Part shown: positions 24,598 through 35,934 of the stretch, one piece after another
Position numbering within the stretch: position 1 is the first letter of the stretch
Layout of the letters: each line of letters starts with the position of its first letter
Origin: Sphingomonas sp. KRR8
GTDB taxonomy: Bacteria > Pseudomonadota > Alphaproteobacteria > Sphingomonadales > Sphingomonadaceae
Direction of reading: 5' to 3'
Assembly: GCF_023559245.1 (NCBI RefSeq)
Contig: NZ_CP097462.1
Span: 372,001-436,000 of the forward strand
Length of the DNA: 64,000 nucleotides
Translations under genes and position numbers: made by a program
The notes under the pieces: generated by a model
The model's input: only the letters and a program-made list of their open reading frames with translations
Told to the model about the DNA's origin: nothing
Databases searched by the model: none

Positions 24598-25071
24598 ATG
24601 GCGAGCGACAAGGTGCCGATGCTGGCCGAAGGCTATCGTCAGCTCGAAGACGAACTGAAGCGCCTCAAGATCGAGCGTCCGCAGGTCGTCGATGCGATCG
24701 AGGAAGCACGCGCACACGGCGATCTCAGTGAGAATGCCGAATATCACGCTGCCAAGGAGCGGCAGGGTCAGATCGAGGCGTACATCGCCGACATCGAGGA
24801 TCGGCTGGCCCGTGCGCTGGTGATCGATCCGACCACGCTATCCGGCGACAAGGTCGTGTTCGGCGCGACCGTCAGCCTGATCGATGAGGACGACAAGCCG
24901 GTGAAATACCAGCTCGTCGGCCAGACGGAGGCGGACGCGAAGATCGGCCGGATCAGCTACAACAGTCCGCTTGGGCGCGCCCTGATCGGCCGGCAAGTCG
25001 GCGATGAGGTGGAGGTTACCACGCCTTCGGGTGACCGCTATTACGAGATAGCTCAGATCGAGTTCGTGTGA
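24598..25071 (+). CDS. greA: Transcription elongation factor GreA
   Basis: This 157-residue factor rescues backtracked RNA polymerase by stimulating transcript cleavage. The N-terminal coiled coil carries the acidic tip [20 protein letters not shown], and the C-terminal FKBP-like domain contains [20 protein letters not shown]. The ATG at 24598 ([13 protein letters not shown]) fits the family; an ATG at 24565 would overlap the carB terminator region. It is followed 28 bases later by a rhomboid gene. Confidence 0.97.
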   Translation: MASDKVPMLAEGYRQLEDELKRLKIERPQVVDAIEEARAHGDLSENAEYHAAKERQGQIEAYIADIEDRLARALVIDPTTLSGDKVVFGATVSLIDEDDKPVKYQLVGQTEADAKIGRISYNSPLGRALIGRQVGDEVEVTTPSGDRYYEIAQIEFV

Positions 25072-25099
25072 GCCCCGCGCTGGCTAGCGACCTTCTCGC

Positions 25100-25729
25100 A
25101 TGACCATCAACTGGCGTTCGCCCACCATCGCCATCGCGGCGGTGACGAGCATCATCTCCCTGTTGATCCTGCTTCCGGGCTATCAAGGACTTGCGGCAGG
25201 CGCGATGGGGTTCATTCCGGCGCGCGCGTCGGGGATTCTCGACCTGTCCTCCGCAGTTCCCGTCCTGCTGACGCCGTTCAGCTGCACGTTGGTGCACGGC
25301 GGGCTGCTGCACCTGCTCTTCAACATGATGATGCTGTTGCTGTGCGGGATCGCGGTTGAACGGGTGCTTGGGGCGCAGGGGCTGGTCGTGATCTATCTGG
25401 TGAGCGCCGTCACTTCTGCGCTGGCGCAATGGGCGGTGCTGCCGCTCGGCGTCATTCCGGTGATCGGCGCGAGCGGCGCGATCAGCGGCGTGATCGGCGC
25501 CTATGCGCTGAGCTTCGGCAGGCCAAAGCAGGTCAGCCGCAACCCTTCGATTAATCGCCTGATCCACATCGTCTGGCTGGCAGTCGCCTGGACCGTGCTC
25601 CAGATCGGGGTTGGCTATGCGGCCGGGACCGAGGGCATGATGCTGGCGACACCGGCTCATATCGCCGGCTTCATCACCGGCCTGCTTCTGCAACGGCCGC
25701 TTCTGCTCTGGCGCTATCGCTCGGCCTGA
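25100..25729 (+). CDS. Rhomboid family intramembrane serine protease
   Basis: The 209-residue membrane protein has about six hydrophobic helices. The catalytic dyad is visible: Ser125 in GASGAISG and His187 in TPAHIAGFITG. The oxyanion-supporting HLLFNMMML in TM2 gives the conserved His and Asn. Rhomboids cleave membrane protein substrates within or near their transmembrane segments. The substrate is unknown. It may be cotranscribed with greA. Confidence 0.9.
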   Translation: MTINWRSPTIAIAAVTSIISLLILLPGYQGLAAGAMGFIPARASGILDLSSAVPVLLTPFSCTLVHGGLLHLLFNMMMLLLCGIAVERVLGAQGLVVIYLVSAVTSALAQWAVLPLGVIPVIGASGAISGVIGAYALSFGRPKQVSRNPSINRLIHIVWLAVAWTVLQIGVGYAAGTEGMMLATPAHIAGFITGLLLQRPLLLWRYRSA

Positions 25730-25732
25730 CGG

Positions 25733-25957
25733 TCAGACCTTGGCTTCGACATCCGGCTCGAGCAGGCGGTGCAGGTGCACCACCACATACTTCATTTCCG
25801 CGTCATCAACCGTGCGCTGGGCATTGGCGCGCCAGGCTTCCTCGGCGTCAGCGTAATTGTCGAAGAGGCCGACCAGATCGACCTTCTTGAGATCGACGAA
25901 GTCCAGGCCCTGCGGATCCTTGACCCGGCCGCCGAATACGAGGTGGAGCTTGCTCAT
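25733..25957 (-). CDS. DUF4170 small protein
   Basis: This 74-residue protein (MSKLHLVFGGRV, FDNYADAEEAWRA, KYVVVHLHRLLEP) matches the short cytoplasmic DUF4170 family, common in alphaproteobacteria and of unknown function. It has no signal or membrane segment. It is convergent with the rhomboid gene, with three bases between them. A 6-bp CACCCA/TGGGTG hairpin lies just upstream at about 25976-25994. Confidence 0.8.
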   Translation of the reverse strand: MSKLHLVFGGRVKDPQGLDFVDLKKVDLVGLFDNYADAEEAWRANAQRTVDDAEMKYVVVHLHRLLEPDVEAKV

Positions 25958-26033
25958 GGGCCGGGGCCGATAGCACCCAAGTGACGTGGGTGAAAGGTTG
26001 GCTGAATTCTTCTTTCGTCCAGAGCGAAGGGGC

Positions 26034-26073
26034 CATAGCCGAAGGGCGTTGATGAAGACGCCCTTCGGCTATG
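26034..26073. repeat. Perfect 16-bp stem-loop between minus-strand genes
   Basis: CATAGCCGAAGGGCGT at 26034-26049 is exactly complementary to 26058-26073, with an 8-base loop TGATGAAG. It begins 49 bases past the stop of the envelope-stress operon at 26122. No T-run follows on either strand. It may terminate or stabilise the operon's 3' end, or be a dispersed palindromic element. Confidence 0.7.
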
Positions 26074-26121
26074 CGTTGCTGCGCTCAGGACCCGCACATC
26101 CTCGGATTGCGGCGTCGAGGC

Positions 26122-26463
26122 TCAGGCGTTCGAGGAACCGCCAGAGGTCGTCCCGGCACCGAAGAACTCACGAACCTTGTCGCCCGCCATTTCGTCAAAC
26201 CGCTGCTTGGCCATATCACGGCCGCGCTCGATTGCGCCGGTACCTGCGGTATTGAGCTTGGCACCAAGCGGCTGGAGCAACTCGCGCTCCTTGCGGCTGG
26301 CGGGAAGCACGGCGCCCAATACCGCGCCAAGGGCGACGCCCGCACCGAGTGCGATCAGCGGCGAATTGTCGATCTGGTCGGATGCGCTCTGCGACAGGTT
26401 GCTGAAGCGACCATCGTCCGCCTGGCTGGTGTTCGAATAGTCGGTGCTGCTACGCTTGGTCAT
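26122..26463 (-). CDS. Small glycine-zipper-like membrane protein, last gene of stress operon
   Basis: The 113-residue protein has a polar N-terminal third, one short hydrophobic helix rich in Gly and Ala (LIALGAGVALGAVLGAVLP, about residues 36-54) and a charged C-terminal half. The small-residue pattern suggests helix packing in a membrane. Its ATG overlaps the stop of the preceding DUF3618 gene by one base. No family is confidently recognised. The operon starts at an EcfG-like promoter, which suggests a general-stress role. Confidence 0.75.
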   Translation of the reverse strand: MTKRSSTDYSNTSQADDGRFSNLSQSASDQIDNSPLIALGAGVALGAVLGAVLPASRKERELLQPLGAKLNTAGTGAIERGRDMAKQRFDEMAGDKVREFFGAGTTSGGSSNA

Positions 26464-26816
26464 TACTTATCCTCCTTGGCACGGACGCGTTCGCGCCGGC
26501 CATGATTGTCATTTTCGATGTCGTCCGCTTCGCCGCGCCACCAGCGCCCGATGGCCGCGATCAACGGCTTGCGGGCGATCAGCAGGGCGGTGGCGCCGGC
26601 AATGCCGGCAGCCATCATCGGCTTTTCCTTGACGGCCGTGACGGTGTCGTCAGCAACCACGATGCTCTTGTCCTTGGCGGCCTGCATGGCGTTTCCGGCA
26701 AGGGTCTTGGGGGCAAGGCGCGCCTTGACCTCCTCGACCGTCGCCATCAGCCGCGCCTTGGCGGCATCGGCCTGGCCTCTGGCCTGGGCGATCCGGACCT
26801 GATGGGCGTCGGTCAT
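26463..26816 (-). CDS. DUF3618 family protein
   Basis: The 117-residue protein (from the ATG at 26816) has an N-terminal amphipathic helical region RIAQARGQADAAKARLMATVEEVKARL-like in composition (quoted here as RIAQARGQADAAKARL), a short hydrophobic helix (MMAAGIAGATALLIA) and a basic C-terminus. This is the DUF3618 pattern, commonly next to holin-like DUF1469 genes. Its start overlaps the stop of the upstream holin-like gene by four bases. Function is unknown; membrane association is likely. Confidence 0.8.
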   Translation of the reverse strand: MTDAHQVRIAQARGQADAAKARLMATVEEVKARLAPKTLAGNAMQAAKDKSIVVADDTVTAVKEKPMMAAGIAGATALLIARKPLIAAIGRWWRGEADDIENDNHGRRERVRAKEDK

Positions 26817-27166
26817 TTGGCCGCTCCCGTCATCTTCCGGACGCCGCCGTAGGCCAGGTAGCCAAGCACGCCCGCGACGGCGCCAAGGATGATCACAGTC
26901 AACAATCCCGCAAGCGCGGCGTTCATCAGCTGAGCAAGGCCCACCCAGATGAGCGCACAAACCGCCAAGAAAGCGGCATGGGCGAAGAGCAGTGCCGCGA
27001 CCCCGTAGATGACCGGCTGCTTGGCCTGAGCGGCCTTTTCGGAGCCGAGCGTCTTCACATAGGCGACTTCGGCCTGGGCATAGGCCTTGCCGTCGTTCAC
27101 CAGCCGGTGAAGCAGATCACCAACGCTGTCGTCACCGCTGATCGGCGGGCTTGCGGGCTTGAGCAT
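26813..27166 (-). CDS. Phage holin superfamily III / DUF1469-like membrane protein
   Basis: The 117-residue protein has a soluble N-terminal amphipathic helix (residues 10-50) and two strong transmembrane helices (about 53-77 and 82-107). This is the chromosomal DUF1469/Phage_holin_3_6 architecture, often found in envelope-stress operons with DUF3618 and YqjD-like proteins. There is no evidence of a phage nearby, so the holin name reflects fold only. It lies 5 bases after the previous gene. Confidence 0.82.
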   Translation of the reverse strand: MLKPASPPISGDDSVGDLLHRLVNDGKAYAQAEVAYVKTLGSEKAAQAKQPVIYGVAALLFAHAAFLAVCALIWVGLAQLMNAALAGLLTVIILGAVAGVLGYLAYGGVRKMTGAAK

Positions 27167-27171
27167 GGCCG

Positions 27172-29312
<2,141 letters not shown>

Positions 29313-29315
29313 ACC

Positions 29316-30629
29316 TCAGCCGAGCACGAACATGCCGATGGCGGCGGCCGCCATGACCAAGGTCGCCGCCCAACCGAGCCAGCGCTGCCACCGGTTGGCG
29401 ACATAGCGGCCCATCTGCGCGTGGCGGCCGCTGATCCACATGGTCGCGGCCATGATGGGGACGGCGATGACGCCGTTCAGCACCGCGCTCCAGAACAGCG
29501 CCTTGATCGGATCGAGGCTGGACAGCGGTACGGCGAGTGCCACCACCATCAGCGTGCCGATGATGCCATAGAAGGTACGAGCTTGGCCGAATGACTTCTC
29601 AAGCCCCGCGGGCCGCCCCAGCACCTCGCACAAGGCGTAAGCGGCGGAGCCGGCGAGTACCGGCATGGCCAAGAGCCCAGTGCCGACGATGCCGATGCTG
29701 AACAGCCAGAAGGCGAGGCGTCCCGCAATCGGCCGCAGCGCCTCCGCCGCCTGAGCAGAGGTCTGGATGTCCGTCATTCCACTCTGGTGAAGGGTCACTG
29801 CGGTGGTCAGGATGATGAAGTAGGCAATGAGGTTGGAGATACCCATGCCGGCGAAGGTGTCCTGCGTCATGCGCCGGATCTCGCGCCGGGCACTGGCTCG
29901 CGAGGCGTCGCGCAAGGCGACGCGGTGTCTCAGCTGCATGTCCTCCACTTCTTCGGCGGACTGCCAGAAGAACAGGTAGGGGCTGATCGTGGTGCCGAAC
30001 ACCGCGACCACCATGGTCATGGTTTCGGGCGTCCAGCTCACGCTCGGCATGAAGGTGCTCTCCAACACCTGGCTCCAATCGATCGCCACACTGAACACGA
30101 CCCCGACGTAGGCGAACAGGACCAGGGTCAGCCACTTCAGCAGCTTCACATAAAAGTGATAGGGCACCAGCACCTGCAGCAGCAGGGACACAACCGCGGC
30201 GCCAAGGGTGAACCACGTGTCATCGCGCGCTCCGGTAACCAGCTGCGCGGCAGCGCCCATGGCGCCGACGTCGGCGCCGATGTTGACCGTGTTCGCGATC
30301 ATCAGGCCAAGCACCAGCAGTGCCACGGCCCAGCGCGGAAATACCTCCGTCAGATTGGCCGCGAGGCCGCGTCCGCTGACCCGGCCCACCCGGGCGCAGA
30401 TCACCTGCACCGCGACCATCAATGGATAGGTGAAGCACACCGTCCAGAGCATGTTCAGTCCGAACTGCGCGCCCGCCTGCGAGTAGGTGGCGATGCCACT
30501 CGGGTCGTCGTCCGCCGCTCCCGTAATGAGCCCGGGTCCCAGTCGCCCGAACGTTCCAGCGATGATCAGCCGATACCAGCGGCGATCGTGCGGGTGACCT
30601 GCCGCATGTCCTTCCTGGATCGTCACCAT
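29316..30629 (-). CDS. NRAMP-family divalent metal transporter, atypical
   Basis: This 437-residue protein has 11 or so hydrophobic helices in NRAMP (SLC11) arrangement. The TM1 motif reads AADDDPSGIATYSQAGAQFG, so the canonical DPGN is DPSG, and the usual Met-x-x-His pair in TM6 is not apparent (GTGLLAMPVLAGSAAYALCE region). It likely moves Mn, Mg or Fe with protons, but metal choice is uncertain given these changes. I prefer the ATG at 30629 (MVTIQEG); a TTG at 30644 is also open. It is convergent with eno. Confidence 0.85.
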   Translation of the reverse strand: MVTIQEGHAAGHPHDRRWYRLIIAGTFGRLGPGLITGAADDDPSGIATYSQAGAQFGLNMLWTVCFTYPLMVAVQVICARVGRVSGRGLAANLTEVFPRWAVALLVLGLMIANTVNIGADVGAMGAAAQLVTGARDDTWFTLGAAVVSLLLQVLVPYHFYVKLLKWLTLVLFAYVGVVFSVAIDWSQVLESTFMPSVSWTPETMTMVVAVFGTTISPYLFFWQSAEEVEDMQLRHRVALRDASRASARREIRRMTQDTFAGMGISNLIAYFIILTTAVTLHQSGMTDIQTSAQAAEALRPIAGRLAFWLFSIGIVGTGLLAMPVLAGSAAYALCEVLGRPAGLEKSFGQARTFYGIIGTLMVVALAVPLSSLDPIKALFWSAVLNGVIAVPIMAATMWISGRHAQMGRYVANRWQRWLGWAATLVMAAAAIGMFVLG

Positions 30630-30703
30630 GGTTGGTCTCTTCAATGGACTGGCGGTGGTCGGTGGGCTGCTAGGTGAGCCGTCGTCTGAAGGCCAATGAA
30701 CCT

Positions 30704-31156
30704 TTATTCAACTGGGTAGGCAGTGGTGTGCTTCACCCGCTCCATGGCGAAATGGCTCGTGACGTTCTTGAGTGGGACGGCGGCAATCAGCCGGCGATAG
30801 AAATCGTCGAACTGCGCCATGTCGCGAACGCTGATGCGGAGCAGGTAGTCGAGTTCGCCAGCCATCCGGTAGATTTCCATCACCTCGGGCATGGGCGATA
30901 CGGTTGCCGTGAACTGCTCCAGCCAGTCAGGCGTGTGGTCGCGCGCTTCGATTCCGACGAAGACGTTGAGGCCGCGGCCGATCGCCTGTGGATCGACGAT
31001 CGCCACCGTTCGGCGGATGACCCCGCTGGCCTTGAGCTTCTGGATGCGGCGCCAGCAGGGGGTCGGCGAGAGGCCGACGGCCGAGGCGATCTCTGCCACT
31101 GGCCGGTCTGCATCCTCCTGAAGGAGCTTGAGGATACGGGTGTCGGTCCGGTCCAT
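30704..31156 (-). CDS. Lrp/AsnC family transcriptional regulator
   Basis: The 150-residue regulator has an N-terminal winged HTH (LKLLQEDADRPVAEIASAV then LSPTPCWRRIQKLKASGVI) and a C-terminal RAM ligand-binding domain (about 65-150). Such proteins form octamers and respond to amino acids. It lies 74 bases upstream of the NRAMP-like gene on the same strand, so it may regulate that gene or itself. The ATG at 31156 (MDRTDTRIL) fits the family; an ATG at 31192 adds 12 residues. Confidence 0.9.
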   Translation of the reverse strand: MDRTDTRILKLLQEDADRPVAEIASAVGLSPTPCWRRIQKLKASGVIRRTVAIVDPQAIGRGLNVFVGIEARDHTPDWLEQFTATVSPMPEVMEIYRMAGELDYLLRISVRDMAQFDDFYRRLIAAVPLKNVTSHFAMERVKHTTAYPVE

Positions 31157-31264
31157 GCTGCCACTTTCGTGAGTTTTGGAAGATTGTTGCACGCAGCGCC
31201 TTTGGCCGCGACTGATCCATGCTTTTTGCCTTGCGGCTCTTTGCTAGGTCAAAGAGGCAAAGTA

Positions 31265-31383
31265 GGAAAGAGGGGTCATCGGCGGCGCGAGATCCTGGCG
31301 GAGCACGCAAGAATTTTTCAATTCTCGCCGGTGACACCCTTTGGAACTGGCCCCGGAGACACGCATCTCCGGGGTCTTTTTTT
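31265..31383 (+). ncRNA. Candidate structured small RNA ending in an intrinsic terminator
   Basis: No credible ORF lies here, yet the plus strand can fold well. 31271-31284 pairs with 31326-31340 over 14 bp with one wobble and one bulged A. Inside it, AGAATT (31310-31315) and AATTCT (31320-31325) form a 6-bp hairpin with a UUUC loop. A strong terminator follows at 31351-31383. No plus-strand gene lies upstream, so a terminator in this orientation implies a separate short transcript or a leader of ftsB-pdhA. It did not match tRNA, SRP RNA or tmRNA features that I know; 6S-like or a novel sRNA is possible. The 5' end is not located. Confidence 0.5.
31351..31383 (+). terminator. Strong intrinsic terminator upstream of ftsB
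   Basis: CCCCGGAGA (31351-31359) and TCTCCGGGG (31366-31374) form a perfect 9-bp GC-rich stem with a 6-base loop, followed by TCTTTTTTT. It lies 67 bases before the ftsB start and on the same strand. Confidence 0.85.
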
Positions 31384-31450
31384 ATTGTTGACGTTACGGT
31401 GCCGTCCCAAACGCCTTGCCAAGACTCCCCAACTCTGATTCTGTGCCTTT

Positions 31451-31768
31451 ATGGGAGGCGCGGCACAACGAGCGACGGGATTGATCAGGCGGGCAGTGTT
31501 GCCGGCCCTGGCTCTGCTCATCATCGGCACGTTTGCCGGCCATGCCGTGGCCGGTCCAAACGGCCTGCTGGCGCTCGGCGGCTATGCCCATGATCTCAAG
31601 GCCCGCAAATCGGAGTTGGCGCAGCTGGAAGCGCAGCGCGATCAGCTTCGCCACCGTTCGGCGCTGCTCGACCCGCGCAAGGCTGACCCGGACATGGCGG
31701 ACGAGATGGTTCGCGGCCGCCTCGGCCTGGTTCGTCCCGACGAAGTGATCGTCCCGCTCGAAGACTGA
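31451..31768 (+). CDS. ftsB: Septum formation initiator FtsB/DivIC-like
   Basis: The 105-residue protein has one N-terminal membrane helix (about residues 15-35), a coiled coil (KARKSELAQLEAQRDQLRHR) and the family C-terminus with DPDMADEMVRGRLGLVRPDEVIV. FtsB bridges FtsL and FtsQ in the divisome. The location between eno and the pyruvate dehydrogenase genes is the common alphaproteobacterial arrangement. Start at an ATG within a GGGAGG context, so the ribosome site is not clean. Confidence 0.88.
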   Translation: MGGAAQRATGLIRRAVLPALALLIIGTFAGHAVAGPNGLLALGGYAHDLKARKSELAQLEAQRDQLRHRSALLDPRKADPDMADEMVRGRLGLVRPDEVIVPLED

Positions 31769-31853
31769 GTGCTTGGGCGCTCAATCGGCATTTGCCGGGC
31801 GGCAGCGGCCCTCCTATAGACCCGGCCGTTCCAGATCAGTTTGAGGATATGCC

Positions 31854-32905
31854 GTGGCGCGTTCCGCCAAGCCCAAGGCCGCAGCGCCGGCCGAACCCAT
31901 CTCCAACCGCGAGCGCCCGGCGCAGCCTGAACGTTATCAGGCCAGCAAGGACGAGCTGCTGGGATTCTACAAGCAGATGCTGCTCATCCGCCGCTTCGAG
32001 GAGCGGGCCGGACAATTATATGGCCTGGGCCTGATCGGCGGCTTCTGCCACCTTTACATCGGCCAGGAAGCCGTGGCCGTAGGCCTCCAGAGCGCAATGA
32101 CGGTCGGCAAGGACAGCGTCATCACCGGCTATCGCGACCATGGCCACATGCTCGCCTACGGGATCGACCCCAAGGTCATCATGGCCGAGCTGACCGGCCG
32201 CGCGGCCGGCATCAGCAAGGGCAAGGGCGGCTCCATGCACATGTTCAGCGTCGAGCATGGCTTCTACGGCGGCCACGGCATCGTTGGCGCGCAGGTCAGC
32301 CTCGGCACCGGCCTTGCGTTCAAGCATCAGTATTCGGGCGATGGAGGGGTTTGCCTGACCTACTTCGGCGACGGCGCGGCCAACCAGGGGCAGGTTTACG
32401 AAAGCTTCAACATGGCCGAGCTGTGGAAGCTGCCGGTCGTCTACGCGATCGAGAACAATCATTATGCGATGGGCACCAGCGTCGATCGCTCATCCTCCGA
32501 GCCCGACTTCTACAAGCGCGGCGAAAGCTTCCGCATTCCGGGCATCCAGGTCGACGGCATGGACGTGCTGGCGGTGCGCGGCGCGGCCGAGGAAGCGCTC
32601 GAATGGACCCGTTCGGGCAAGGGCCCGATCATCCTTGAGCTCAAGACCTATCGCTACCGCGGCCACTCGATGAGCGATCCGGCCAAATACCGGACGCGTG
32701 AGGAAGTGCAGGGCTACCGCGAGCACCACGACCCGATCGACCGCGCCGGCAAGGAGCTGGAGGCGCTCGGGGTGGCCGAGGAAGAGCTCAAGGCGATCGA
32801 CAAGGAGATCAAGGACATCGTGGTCAACGCTGCGAAGTTTGCCGAAGAGGCGCCGGAGCCCGATGCGGCCGAGCTGGCGACCGACGTGCTGGTGGAGCGC
32901 TACTG

Positions 32906-32906
<1 letters not shown>
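31854..32906 (+). CDS. pdhA: Pyruvate dehydrogenase E1 component subunit alpha
   Basis: This 350-residue thiamine-diphosphate enzyme subunit decarboxylates pyruvate with PdhB. The TPP-binding signature begins [20 protein letters not shown] and ends [11 protein letters not shown]; the phosphorylation-loop equivalent is [15 protein letters not shown]. The start is a GTG at 31854 preceded by GAGGA. An Ala/Pro-rich N-terminal extension of about 15 residues is present. The TGA overlaps the pdhB ATG by one base, so subunits are made in balance. Confidence 0.97.
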
Positions 32907-34318
<1,412 letters not shown>

Positions 34319-34372
34319 GCGCCGTTTTCGCTCGTCTTGAGCGGAGGCGGGCGAGTTGAGCGGGCCAGCTCA

Positions 34373-34972
34373 ATGACCAACGATCGCGACCTTGTTCGCC
34401 TGCACTGGCCGCCCGAGCTTCGCGCTGCGTTCGATGCCCTGTTCGCCATTGATGATGCCATGGCGGAGGTGGTCGGCACGGCGCGTGAGCCGATGCTCGC
34501 GGCGATCAAGCTCGCCTGGTGGCGCGAGAATCTCGAGAGACTCGATCATGAGCCAGCACCGGCCGAGCCGCGACTACATTCGGCCGCGCGTGAACTGCTG
34601 CCCAGAGGGGTGAGCGGTGGAGCTCTGGCAGGGCTGGAGGACGGCTGGTCGGCGCTGCTGGAGGAAGTCCCTGAGGAGGGGCGGCTGAGGTCGCGCGGAG
34701 TAATGCTGTTCCAGCTGGCGGCCCGATTGCTTGGACAAAGCGGCGAGGGGCTGCGCGACGCTGCCGGCCTGTGGGCCGCCGCCGATCTCGCCCGGCGTTT
34801 CGGGCGGCCAGTCCCGCCGCCGGTCAAGGTATCGCCTGCGCCGCGTCCGCTCCGCCCGCTCACCTCTTTGGCGGCGCTTGCGCAGCGCGATGCGCGCAGG
34901 GGGAAGCTTGAGCCAGAGGCCACGCCGGCACGCGCCTGGACCTTGCTTCGTCATCGTTGGACAGGTCGTTGA
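34373..34972 (+). CDS. Short squalene/phytoene synthase-like protein
   Basis: The 199-residue helical protein resembles the N-terminal half of the squalene/phytoene synthase fold (ELRAAFDALFAIDDAMAEVV, LAAIKLAWWRENLERLD). True synthases are about 280-350 residues with two DxxxD motifs. Here only IDDAMAEVV-like acidic residues are visible and the second Asp motif is absent, so prenyl-diphosphate condensation is unlikely. It may be an assembly factor of the NDUFAF6 type, which uses the same fold. The ATG at 34373 is chosen over 34337 because the intervening residues look non-coding. Confidence 0.65.
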   Translation: MTNDRDLVRLHWPPELRAAFDALFAIDDAMAEVVGTAREPMLAAIKLAWWRENLERLDHEPAPAEPRLHSAARELLPRGVSGGALAGLEDGWSALLEEVPEEGRLRSRGVMLFQLAARLLGQSGEGLRDAAGLWAAADLARRFGRPVPPPVKVSPAPRPLRPLTSLAALAQRDARRGKLEPEATPARAWTLLRHRWTGR

Positions 34973-35033
34973 CACGGCATCCTTGCTGACGCATTCGTTC
35001 GGGCGCCGAATCCGTTGATGTAAAGGGGTCCGA

Positions 35034-35489
35034 ATGGGACGCTTTTTCGCCGGAGTGGCAGCCTGTTTTCTGATGGTTACTGGTGCGTTCTTGCTTTGGC
35101 AGGGTCGTGCCGCCGAGCTTGGCGGTTTCTCCGCCACGCCGACAAAGTTCGCCAGCGCGCGAATCTCCCCGACGCCGCTTCTCGCAATGTCCGAAACCCT
35201 CCGCCCACCCGAAGCCACGCCAAAGTCGCGCGAGGAGAAGCGTTTCTCGCGCGCCGACAAGAACAAGGATGGTCGGGTCGACATCCAGGAGTTGCTTGCT
35301 CCACGGCACAAGGCCTTCGCCAAGCTGGATACCAATGGCGACGGCAAGCTGAGTTTCGAGGAATGGGCGACCAAGACCATCACCAAAGTCCAGGATGCGG
35401 ATGCCGACCATAGTGGTTGGCTAAGCCCCACCGAATACGCTTCTACCGCACCGCCTAAACCCAAGCGCCGCGCCACCTGCAGCTGCTAA
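35034..35489 (+). CDS. Exported EF-hand calcium-binding protein
   Basis: The 151-residue protein has an N-terminal hydrophobic helix (about residues 5-22; signal or anchor). Three EF-hand loops follow: DKNKDGRVDIQE (75-86), DTNGDGKLSFEE (99-110) and DADHSGWLSPTE (123-134). The first two have near-ideal ligands; the third has Trp at position 7. It ends KRRATCSC. It likely binds Ca2+ in the periplasm; its partner is unknown. Confidence 0.85.
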   Translation: MGRFFAGVAACFLMVTGAFLLWQGRAAELGGFSATPTKFASARISPTPLLAMSETLRPPEATPKSREEKRFSRADKNKDGRVDIQELLAPRHKAFAKLDTNGDGKLSFEEWATKTITKVQDADADHSGWLSPTEYASTAPPKPKRRATCSC

Positions 35490-35511
35490 GCCTTTCCGAA
35501 CACCGGAAGAA

Positions 35512-35934
35512 ATGGTAGGCCGGGGTATGGAAGTGTATTCGCTTACTTACTCCAGCAAGGCGGCGGGGCCGCTCGAAGACGGTGCCATTGAGCGAATGCT
35601 GTACGGGGCCCAGGTCAACAACGCGCTGGACGGGATTACCGGCTTCCTGATGTATGACGGGCGTTCGTTCGTGCAGGTGCTCGAGGGAACTCAGCCGGCA
35701 ATCGAGGACGTGATGGAGCGGATCACTGGTGATCCGCGCCATTGCGACGTGGTCGTAACCGATCAGAGAACGATCAAGCAACGTGCCTTTCCGGACTGGA
35801 CGATGGGCTTTCTTCGGCTGGACGGCACGACCGGCAATGCGGAGGCGGTCGAACGCGCCCTGCGCCGTGACACACCCGCCCCCGTACGTGATTTGCTGAT
35901 GACCATGTCGGCCATGATGAAGCAGCCGTCCTAG
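35512..35934 (+). CDS. BLUF-domain blue-light photoreceptor, stand-alone
   Basis: The 140-residue protein is a single BLUF domain that binds FAD noncovalently and senses blue light. The photoactive triad is conserved with correct spacing: Tyr13 (SLTY), Asn37 ([10 protein letters not shown]) and Gln55 (SFVQVLEG). No output domain is fused, so it must signal through a partner protein. The ATG at 35512 has GGAAG five bases upstream; the ATG at 35527 is also plausible. It is convergent with trmFO, overlapping its 3' end by four bases. Confidence 0.92.
   Translation: MVGRGMEVYSLTYSSKAAGPLEDGAIERMLYGAQVNNALDGITGFLMYDGRSFVQVLEGTQPAIEDVMERITGDPRHCDVVVTDQRTIKQRAFPDWTMGFLRLDGTTGNAEAVERALRRDTPAPVRDLLMTMSAMMKQPS

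Noticed and set aside
26813..27166. Prophage lysis gene (holin)
   Set aside because: No other phage gene nearby; the holin-fold family here occurs widely in chromosomal stress operons.
31265..31383. Assignment of this RNA as SRP RNA, tmRNA or RNase P RNA
   Set aside because: It is too short for RNase P or tmRNA and lacks the conserved SRP loop motifs; left as an unassigned candidate.
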